Shown here: positions 16,225-24,110 of the stretch, one piece after another
How positions within the stretch are numbered: the first letter of the stretch is position 1
Layout of the letters: each line of letters begins with the position of its first letter
Assembly (NCBI GenBank): GCA_002420085.1
Contig: DIHI01000055.1
Location: forward strand, 1 to 24,110
Direction: 5' to 3'
Length of the DNA stretch: 24,110 nucleotides
From: Lysobacterales bacterium UBA5700
Lineage (GTDB): Bacteria > Pseudomonadota > Gammaproteobacteria > Xanthomonadales > Xanthomonadaceae
Translations under genes and position numbers: made by a program
Notes under the pieces: generated by a model
What the model was told of the DNA's origin: nothing
The model's database searches: none
Seen by the model: the letters and a program-made list of their open reading frames with translations, nothing else

Positions 16225-18465
16225 TCACCATCCGACACTCACCGTCACCGATGCGCTGCGGCCTGGCCGGGTGTAGAAACCGAGATTGGCGGCGTTCGGA
16301 TCGACGCCACGGCTGCTCGCCCAGTCCCAGACCCGACGGTCGGCCAGATTGAACAGGCCGGCATTGATCCGCACGCCGTCCCAGGGTTCGGCCCAGAGCA
16401 GCAGGTCGATCAGGGCATGGCCCGGCGTCTGGAACAGTGGCACCACCGTGGCATCGACCCGATCCTTGCCGACCACGCCGGTGACCAGGGCTTCGCCACC
16501 CCACCGCTCGGCGGCGTAACCCAGGCCGAGCACGGCACGGGCCGGCTGGATGCTGTTCAGGGGCAGGTCACGGCGGGTATCGTCGCCGCGCGTCCAGGAT
16601 AGCGCGCCGCGTGCCGTCCAGTGCGCGTCGAGCAGCCACTCGAACTCGCCCTCGATGCCGCGAATACGGGCACGATCGCGATTGATCGATTGAAACACCA
16701 GCGCTCCGGTGACCGGGTCCGGGCCGAGATTGGCGCGGGTATCGATCAGGTTGCGATAACGATTGACGAAGCCCGACACGGTGGCACGCAGCCGCTCGCC
16801 GGTGTAGCGCCAGCCGGCTTCGAGGCCCCGACTGGTCTCCGGCTTGAGGTCCGGATTGGGCCGCAGTTCGATGTCCAAGCCGGTCAGGCTGAGCGCGATG
16901 TTGGCATCGGAGAACGGCGGTGCCCGGAATCCACGCGCAAACTGGACGAACAGGCTGTGATCGGCATTCGGACGCCAGCGCAGCGATGCCCGTGGGGTGA
17001 ATTCGCGCTCGGTCACCGAAACCACCGGCAGATCGGGGAAGTCCTCGCGGAACAGGCGGTCCGGATCCGGGTCGAGGCGGTAGTGCTCCCAGCGCAGGCC
17101 GGGGATCAGGGCCAACTCCGAGCCCAAGCTGATCTCGTCCTGCCAGAAGGCGCCGAAGCTGTTCTCGGTCGAGGTCGGAAAGTCGCGCACCGGCAGGGCT
17201 TCGCCCAGTACCACCGAGGTCGTCTGGCCGGTGACCAGGTCGGTCTGGCTGCCATCGCGCAGTCCACGATAGCGCGCTCGTTCGAAATCGAAGCCATAGA
17301 CCATCCAGTGGCGCGCACCGCCCCACTCGAACCGGCTCTGGGCCAGGGCATCCAGTCCCAACACCGACTGCTCGAACTCGAAGCTGCGCAGGCGCAGGGT
17401 CGGGTTGCGACTGGCGCGATCCGGTAAGCGCCACTGGGCGCTGTCCTGGCGGGTTTCGGCACGCTGGCCCCAGACCTGCACGGTCAGTGCATCCAGTCCG
17501 GCCAACGGCCGCTGCCATTCGCTGCGGATGCCGATTCGCGAGCGTTGGTAGCCATCGTCGGCCGCCAGCCGGGTCGTGGTCGAGAACCGACCGGGGCCGA
17601 ACACCAGCGAACGCACGTCGGTCGCGCGGTCTTCCTCGCCGTGCTCGGCGACCAGGCTGTGTCGGCCTGCCGATCCGGCATCATGGACCAGCTTGGCCAG
17701 CACGGTGTCACGCCGGTAATCGACCGGATTGGCGGCATCGGCCGGCCGCAGCGGCCGGTTGTCGTCCTGGTGGCCATCCCGACGCGCGGCCAGCAGCATC
17801 GCCTGCCAGCCGTCGGTGACAGTCCCGGCCCAGCGTGCCGACGCCAGCCAACTGTCGTCGCGACTGTTGTAGCCGAGCCGCGCACCGACATGGTGATCGC
17901 CCCGTGTCAGGGCCAGGTAGTCGTCGGGATCGCGGGTCCGCATCGCCACCACTCCGGCCAGGGCATCGCTGCCGTACAGGGTCGAAGCCGGTCCACGCAG
18001 GATTTCCACCTGTTCGACCACTTCCAGATCGGCTAGGTCGCGGCCGGCAGCGGCGAACTGGCCGACCGCGAAGGCATCCGGCACCGGCACACCATCGATC
18101 TCGATCCGCACCCGATTGCCTTCCAGTCCCCGGATCGAGAAACCCTGCCGACCGAAACGATCGCCATCCGCCAACACCGCCACGCCAGGTGTGTACCGCA
18201 CCAGGTCGGCGATGTCCTGACTCAGTTCGCGATCGATCGCCTCGCGATCGATCACCGCGACACTGGCGACCACCTGCGACAGAGGCTCGGGCGCGCGACT
18301 GGCAACCACGACGATGGCATCCAGCCGAACCGCCGGATCCGGCTCGGTGGCATCGGCATGGACGCGCGGCACGGCGGCGGCCAAGCCGACGGCCAGGATC
18401 GGGATGGCCGACCAGGACGATCGGGGTGAAATGGCGCGCAAACTCGGGGCGTGACGGGCAGGCAT
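16225..18465 (-). CDS. TonB-dependent outer-membrane receptor (heme/hemoglobin-receptor-like)
   Basis: The 746-residue precursor starts at ATG 18465, giving a signal peptide ([18 protein letters not shown]). A TonB-box-like DAIVVVAS (49-56), a plug domain (about 60-180: [47 protein letters not shown]) and a 22-strand-type barrel follow, ending in VSVGW. The barrel carries FRAP (~508) and NPDL (~535), the FRAP/NPNL box of heme receptors, but lacks the histidine normally between them, so heme as substrate is uncertain; siderophore, hemoprotein or other metal ligands remain possible. It energises import via TonB-ExbBD. It diverges from nirS, and an FNR-like box sits at -41.5 from its predicted start. 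Upstream in-frame codons to 18693 are unsupported. Confidence 0.85.
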   Translation of the reverse strand: MPARHAPSLRAISPRSSWSAIPILAVGLAAAVPRVHADATEPDPAVRLDAIVVVASRAPEPLSQVVASVAVIDREAIDRELSQDIADLVRYTPGVAVLADGDRFGRQGFSIRGLEGNRVRIEIDGVPVPDAFAVGQFAAAGRDLADLEVVEQVEILRGPASTLYGSDALAGVVAMRTRDPDDYLALTRGDHHVGARLGYNSRDDSWLASARWAGTVTDGWQAMLLAARRDGHQDDNRPLRPADAANPVDYRRDTVLAKLVHDAGSAGRHSLVAEHGEEDRATDVRSLVFGPGRFSTTTRLAADDGYQRSRIGIRSEWQRPLAGLDALTVQVWGQRAETRQDSAQWRLPDRASRNPTLRLRSFEFEQSVLGLDALAQSRFEWGGARHWMVYGFDFERARYRGLRDGSQTDLVTGQTTSVVLGEALPVRDFPTSTENSFGAFWQDEISLGSELALIPGLRWEHYRLDPDPDRLFREDFPDLPVVSVTEREFTPRASLRWRPNADHSLFVQFARGFRAPPFSDANIALSLTGLDIELRPNPDLKPETSRGLEAGWRYTGERLRATVSGFVNRYRNLIDTRANLGPDPVTGALVFQSINRDRARIRGIEGEFEWLLDAHWTARGALSWTRGDDTRRDLPLNSIQPARAVLGLGYAAERWGGEALVTGVVGKDRVDATVVPLFQTPGHALIDLLLWAEPWDGVRINAGLFNLADRRVWDWASSRGVDPNAANLGFYTRPGRSASVTVSVGW

Positions 18466-18635
18466 GGTGGGGTCCGATTGGGCGTGGCAACGAAGCAGGG
18501 ACACGTTTGGCGGTTCGGCAGCCTGGTCACGACGCTCCAGGCCGCTGTTCAGGCATCCGCCCTGCCGGCTGGGCTCGGAGGTCGGCGCCGGGACGTGTCC
18601 CGGTGCGGTTTCGACCGAACGTGCAGGTCGGCGGC

Positions 18636-18677
18636 ACTGTAGCGCCCGATCGATCGTCTGAAATTGACCCTGATCAG
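18636..18677 (-). promoter_or_regulatory. FNR/DNR-like box and -10 for the TonB receptor
   Basis: Read on the minus strand, CTGAT-CAGG-GTCAA (18677-18664) matches the FNR consensus TTGAT-N4-ATCAA at 8 of 10 positions. TACAGT (18641-18636) fits a -10 box at 4 of 6. A start placed seven bases after that box, at 18629, puts the FNR-like centre at exactly -41.5, the class II activator position. Confidence 0.5.
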
Positions 18678-18713
18678 GCCATGGCCGTCGCACACTGCTA
18701 CACCTGTCGCCAC

Positions 18714-20916
<2,203 letters not shown>

Positions 20917-20937
20917 CGGCAGGCCCGACCTGGACAC

Positions 20938-20969
20938 GCCCCGTCTCCCGCCTCGGCGGGGGATGGGGC
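20938..20969 (+). terminator. Hairpin after nirS (possible terminator)
   Basis: CCCCGTCTCCCGCC (20939-20952) pairs with GGCGGGGGATGGGG (20955-20968), allowing two G-U pairs, plus an outer G-C pair; the tip must open to form a loop. It begins 22 bases after the nirS stop. No T-run follows. It lies between converging genes and could serve nirS. Confidence 0.5.
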
Positions 20970-21035
20970 TGCCGATCAGCCCAGCCAGCATCGCAGTGGG
21001 ATCGCCGACCGTGGCCGGTCAGCGGATCGAGCCGC

Positions 21036-21632
21036 TCAACGACTCGGCAACCCACGATCGTCGGGGTAACCGGGCTCATCAATCGGGCTGATCGCAACCC
21101 GAACCTGGAGCCGATGTCCGGGATCGTTCTTCAACCGGGAGATGTAGACCTCGCCCTTGTGCCGGTACTCGACTTCATAGCCGATCAACTCGCGACTCTC
21201 GCGCTCGACCTCGACGATCCGGCATCCCGGCCGGACCTCTTCCACCGGTTGGTAGCGATCCCGATCATGCTGGCCGGCGCGATTCCCGATCGCACCGCCG
21301 ACCACGGCACCGCCGACCGTGGCGGCAACCCGACCACTGCCGCTGCCAATCTGATTGCCGACCGCACCGCCGATGATTGCACCGAGCACGGCTCCGGCAC
21401 CATTGCCACGCCGCCGAGGCTCGATCCGCTGATAGACCACCTCATCGTCGCACTGCTGCTCGGGCTCACTGTAGATCACCCGCTGGTAGATCGGGTCGGC
21501 ACGCAACACCTCGGCGTAGTCGTAGCTGACAGACTCGACCACCGGCAGTTGCTGACCGTTGGCAGCGGTGGAAACCAGCAACAGCAGGGTGGACAGTTCG
21601 GCGGCAAACGACGTCTGGATGGCAGTGTGCAT
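21036..21632 (-). CDS. Glycine-zipper 2TM envelope protein (17-kDa surface antigen-like)
   Basis: From ATG 21632 the protein has 198 residues: a hydrophobic leader (STLLLLVSTAANG) ending in AANGQQ, a polar region with two cysteines (QQCDDEVV here and RPGCRIVEV after the zipper), then a glycine-zipper pair GAVLGAIIGGAVGNQIG and VGGAVVGGAIGNRAG, and a C-terminal EYRHKGEVYISRLKNDPGH. This is the glycine zipper 2TM/Rick_17kDa family, which sits in the cell envelope; its function is not settled. In-frame ATGs at 21686 and 21758 would add 18 or 42 residues; no start has a clear ribosome site and the leader has few positive charges, so the start is uncertain. It is convergent with nirS and divergent from cysS. 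Confidence 0.75.
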   Translation of the reverse strand: MHTAIQTSFAAELSTLLLLVSTAANGQQLPVVESVSYDYAEVLRADPIYQRVIYSEPEQQCDDEVVYQRIEPRRRGNGAGAVLGAIIGGAVGNQIGSGSGRVAATVGGAVVGGAIGNRAGQHDRDRYQPVEEVRPGCRIVEVERESRELIGYEVEYRHKGEVYISRLKNDPGHRLQVRVAISPIDEPGYPDDRGLPSR

Positions 21633-21853
21633 GGTCTGGCCCGTCTCGATTGCGGTGGCGGTGGCGAGTGCGATCGCGGTGGTCATCGACACGATGACGG
21701 CCAGGCCGGGATTACGGTGCCCCCTCGCAGCCCCCTGTTCGATCGCTCCCGGAGGCATTGCACCACCGGCGGCCTGAACCCCGGCTTTAACCTCCGTTTC
21801 ACACCTGCTCGCATGCTGAACGAGCGTCGCCGGGCAAGCCGACGCCAGCCACT

Positions 21854-21862
21854 TGCTAAAAT
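21854..21862 (+). promoter_or_regulatory. Extended -10 promoter of cysS
   Basis: TGCTAAAAT is an extended -10 element (TG-N-TAAAAT) that would start transcription near 21869, about 20 bases before the cysS ATG. No good -35 is seen, which extended -10 promoters can do without. Confidence 0.45.
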
Positions 21863-21889
21863 GGCGGTTTACCCAGAGCCGATGCCCGC

Positions 21890-23272
21890 ATGGACCTGTG
21901 CTTCTACAACAGTCTCAGCCGCTCGCTGGAAACCTTCACTCCGGCCGATCCGTCGCGGGTGACCATGTACGTCTGCGGGCCGACGGTCTACAACTATGTC
22001 CACATCGGCAACGCCCGCCCGGCCGTGGTTTTCGGGGTTCTGGCCAGCCTGCTCCGGCGGCGCTACGGCCGGGTCGTCTACGCCCGCAACATCACCGATG
22101 TCGATGACAAGATCAATGCCGCCGCCAGAACGGCCGGGGTCGAGATTGGTGCCATCACCTCGCGCTTCGCGCAAGCCTACCGCGACGACATGACGGCACT
22201 CGGAGTCGCGCCGCCCGATGTCGAACCGCATGCCACCGACCACATCGGCCAGATCATCGCCATGATCGAGCGGCTGATCGCCAACGGCCATGCCTATGCC
22301 GCCGAGGGCCATGTGCTGTTCGCCGTGGCCAGCTTCCCGGACTACGGCCGGCTGTCCCGCCGCGCCCCCGATGAATTGCTGGCCGGCGCTCGGGTCGAAG
22401 TCGCACCTTACAAGCGCGATGCCGGCGACTTCGTGCTCTGGAAACCATCCACACCGGACCTGCCGGGCTGGGACAGCCCCTGGGGACGTGGCCGGCCGGG
22501 CTGGCACATCGAATGTTCGGCGATGGCCGAGGCACACCTCGGCGAAACCATCGACATCCATGCCGGCGGCGTAGACCTCCAGTTCCCACATCACGAGAAC
22601 GAGATCGCCCAGAGCACCTGCGCCCACGGCGGCAAGCCCTTCGCACGGTTCTGGCTGCACAATGGCATGCTGACCTTCGACGGCGCCAAGATGTCGAAGT
22701 CGATCGGCAATGTCACCCTGGTCCACGACCTGCTCGCCACCTACCCAGCCGAAGCCTTGCGTCTGGCCCTGCTGTCGGCGCACTACCGGCAACCGCTGGA
22801 CTGGTCGGATGCCCTGATCGAACAGAGTGTCCGCACCCTCGACCGACTGTACGGAACCCTGCGCGACCTCGGCACAGCCGATGCCCCCACCGAGGCCGAC
22901 ACGCCCACGGTACCTGCTGCGGTCGAAGCGGCGCTCGCTGATGACCTGAACACACCGGTCGCCCTGGCCGAACTGGCGCAGATCGCCGCCGCCGCCCGCA
23001 AGGCCGACACCCCCACCCGGCGTCAGCATGCGCGCGCCGACCTGCTCGGCGCCGGTCGAGCCCTTGGCCTGTTGCAACTCACGCCGGATCAGTGGTTCTC
23101 GCGCGGCCGCACCGACGATGATGCCGGCATCCAGGCACTGATCGAACAACGCGCCGACGCCAAGCGCACCCGCGACTTCGCCCGCGCCGATGCCATCCGC
23201 GAGCAACTCGCCGCCATGGGCATCCAACTCGAAGACACGCCGCAGGGCGTGCGCTGGCGCCGTTCTGAATGA
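21890..23272 (+). CDS. cysS: Cysteine-tRNA ligase
   Basis: The 460-residue class I synthetase charges tRNA-Cys in the cytoplasm. It shows the ATP-binding HIGN (38-41) and KMSKS (267-271) motifs, and the zinc ligands of CysRS: Cys29 in YVCGPTVYN, the Cys in GWHIECSAM, and the His/Glu in [11 protein letters not shown]. The C-terminal DALR-like helical domain ([14 protein letters not shown]) and the [25 protein letters not shown] end are typical. No Shine-Dalgarno sequence is visible, in line with a short leader from the extended -10 promoter just upstream. sufE starts on its last four bases. Confidence 0.97.
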   Translation: MDLCFYNSLSRSLETFTPADPSRVTMYVCGPTVYNYVHIGNARPAVVFGVLASLLRRRYGRVVYARNITDVDDKINAAARTAGVEIGAITSRFAQAYRDDMTALGVAPPDVEPHATDHIGQIIAMIERLIANGHAYAAEGHVLFAVASFPDYGRLSRRAPDELLAGARVEVAPYKRDAGDFVLWKPSTPDLPGWDSPWGRGRPGWHIECSAMAEAHLGETIDIHAGGVDLQFPHHENEIAQSTCAHGGKPFARFWLHNGMLTFDGAKMSKSIGNVTLVHDLLATYPAEALRLALLSAHYRQPLDWSDALIEQSVRTLDRLYGTLRDLGTADAPTEADTPTVPAAVEAALADDLNTPVALAELAQIAAAARKADTPTRRQHARADLLGAGRALGLLQLTPDQWFSRGRTDDDAGIQALIEQRADAKRTRDFARADAIREQLAAMGIQLEDTPQGVRWRRSE

Positions 23273-23724
23273 CCATGAGCGCCCAGACCAGCGCCACGCT
23301 GTTGCCAACGGAAGCGAGCGCGGCCGAAGCACAGGCCGCGATCATTGAGGAGTTCGGCCTGTTCGGCGACTGGTCCGAACGCTACCAGTACCTGATCGAC
23401 CTGGGTCGGCAACTGCCGGCGTTTCCCGAGCACCTCAAGACCGACCAGTACCGCCTGCACGGCTGTCAGTCGATGGTCTGGATCGTCGCCGAGGGCGACG
23501 CCGATCGGATCGATTTCCGCGCGGTCAGCGATTCGGCCATCGTGTCCGGCCTGATCCACCTGGCCCTACGGGTCTATTCGGGCCGTTCTGCACAGGAAAT
23601 CCTGGCCACCGAGCCCACGTTCATCGCCGGAATCGGTCTCGCCAAGCACCTTTCTCCGACTCGCAGCAACGGCCTGTCAGCCTTGCTGGCCTACATCCGC
23701 ACGCGCGCCGCCGCAGCCTGCTGA
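23269..23724 (+). CDS. sufE: SufE-family cysteine desulfuration/Fe-S assembly protein
   Basis: The 151-residue protein has the SufE fold signature: [24 protein letters not shown], then the active-site cysteine in [10 protein letters not shown] (Cys66), and the [15 protein letters not shown] helix. SufE/CsdE accepts sulfur as persulfide from a cysteine desulfurase (SufS) and hands it to the Fe-S scaffold. The ATG at 23269 overlaps the cysS stop (ATGA), so translation is coupled; ATG 23275 is an alternative giving MSAQTS. No other suf gene is nearby. CsdE is a possible alternative name, but SufE family membership is firm. Confidence 0.9.
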   Translation: MTMSAQTSATLLPTEASAAEAQAAIIEEFGLFGDWSERYQYLIDLGRQLPAFPEHLKTDQYRLHGCQSMVWIVAEGDADRIDFRAVSDSAIVSGLIHLALRVYSGRSAQEILATEPTFIAGIGLAKHLSPTRSNGLSALLAYIRTRAAAAC

Positions 23725-23792
23725 ACCTGCACGGTGAATCCGGGCTCCGCTCCGAAGCCGTCTGCTCGGACGCCGCCCGGACGCGCCGATCC

Positions 23793-23814
23793 CGGCCGTC
23801 GGCACGCACGGCCG
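23793..23814 (+). terminator. Hairpin after sufE (possible terminator)
   Basis: CGGCCGT (23793-23799) and ACGGCCG (23808-23814) form a perfect 7-bp stem around an eight-base loop, about 70 bases past the sufE stop. No T-run follows. Confidence 0.4.
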
Positions 23815-23855
23815 ACACGATGAAAATCGTAGACCGAGCTTCGTCGCCAACGGTG

Positions 23856-23913
23856 GTCACCGATAGATGGTGACAATTGCTGCTTGACGTGCTCGAAAGT
23901 TCACTGCTACGGT
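23856..23913 (+). promoter_or_regulatory. Inverted repeat plus sigma70-type promoter for the gene at the right edge
   Basis: A perfect inverted repeat GTCACC-N7-GGTGAC (23856-23861 and 23869-23874) lies nine bases upstream of TTGACG (23884-23889). An 18-base spacer leads to TACGGT (23908-23913), preceded by TG at 23905-23906 (extended -10). The predicted start is near 23920, so the repeat is centred near -55, a position more suited to an activator than a repressor. No regulator can be named. Confidence 0.5.
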
Positions 23914-23919
23914 CTGCCG

Positions 23920-24087
23920 CGAACGCACACGCCGACCGTCCAATGATGGTTCGATCGGTTGGCAAGGGAATCCGGAGCGGTCCGCGAACTGCGTGCCTTC
24001 TGGAGGCTCGACGTGATCCGGGTCCACGTCGCAGCGCAGTTGTCGAGCCCGGTTCGCACCACGTCCAACTCTATGGAGGAGCACCCA
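23920..24087 (+). ncRNA. Long 5' leader with competing pairings (candidate regulatory leader)
   Basis: About 168 nt separate the predicted start from the ATG at 24088. AACTGCG (23987-23993) can pair with CGCAGTT (24035-24041), while GGCTCGAC (24005-24012) can pair with GTCGAGCC (24042-24049); these two cross, as in a pseudoknot or alternative folds. CGACGTG (24009-24015) also pairs with CACGTCG (24025-24031), and GCGAAC (23984-23989) with GTTCGC (24052-24057). Mutually exclusive helices just before a ribosome site suggest a switch, but no known class was recognised. Confidence 0.35.
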
Positions 24088-24110
24088 ATGAACACGATCG
24101 AACTGACTCG
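24088..24110 (+). CDS. Start of an unidentified gene cut by the window edge
   Basis: ATG at 24088 opens a frame reading MNTIELT before the sequence ends. It is preceded by a strong ribosome site, GGAGGAG at 24076-24082, at good spacing. Seven residues are too few to name a product. The promoter and long leader upstream support it as a real, regulated gene. Confidence 0.6.

Larger units (their letters stand above)
23725..24087. other. 363-base intergenic region right of sufE
   Basis: No protein-coding frame is supportable here. The left part holds a terminator-like hairpin (23793-23814). From 23850 on there is an inverted repeat, a promoter and a long structured leader, each listed separately. 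The leader lacks the conserved boxes of riboswitch classes I could recall. Confidence 0.6.

Noticed and set aside
23961..24060. Cobalamin riboswitch suggested by AAGGGAATCCGG and CGCGAACTG
   Set aside because: The GGTGxGAATCC core and the downstream B12 box are missing, so the similarity is limited to short GC-rich pieces.

Overview
The window is high-GC (roughly two thirds G+C by eye), densely coded bacterial DNA. It looks like a gammaproteobacterium near the Xanthomonadales/Lysobacterales. The pointers are a PilB whose N-terminus reads like xanthomonad PilB, a fused CysNC, the yebC-ruvC-ruvA order, and an ETF/ETF-QO neighbourhood. This placement rests on gene content and remembered protein families, not on a search. 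The presence of nirS says the organism can reduce nitrite to nitric oxide, so it is probably a denitrifier.

Left part (1-7022): the C-terminal tail of ETF-ubiquinone oxidoreductase, then cysD-cysNC on the minus strand (sulfate activation to APS and PAPS), divergent etfB without etfA beside it, then pilB-pilC (type IV pilus extension ATPase and inner-membrane platform). A 569-base gap follows, holding one very stable 15-bp hairpin and an AT-rich promoter zone with a LacI/Cra-like palindrome.

Middle (7592-13838): four tightly packed plus-strand genes that together look like a synthase-dependent exopolysaccharide locus. They are a nucleotide-sugar epimerase/dehydratase, a membrane family 2 glycosyltransferase, a TPR plus outer-membrane beta-barrel export protein, and an acyltransferase-3/SGNH O-acetyltransferase. 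It is not one of the named systems I can recognise (no PilZ domain, deacetylase or known regulator gene is present).

Right of centre (14007-16037): yebC, ruvC and ruvA on the minus strand. The usual ruvB does not follow; the exopolysaccharide locus abuts ruvA instead.

Denitrification block (16225-20916): a TonB-dependent receptor and, divergent from it, a cytochrome cd1 nitrite reductase (nirS) with an extra N-terminal cytochrome c domain. Between them lie two FNR/DNR-like boxes exactly 50 bp apart. The left box sits at -41.5 from the start predicted by a -10-like hexamer of the receptor. This suggests both genes are switched on together under low oxygen or nitric oxide.

Right end (21036-24110): a glycine-zipper envelope protein, then cysS overlapping sufE by four bases. 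Last comes a 363-base region with an inverted repeat, a good sigma70-type promoter and a roughly 165-nt leader with mutually exclusive pairings, ahead of a gene whose first codons (MNTIELT) are cut by the window edge.
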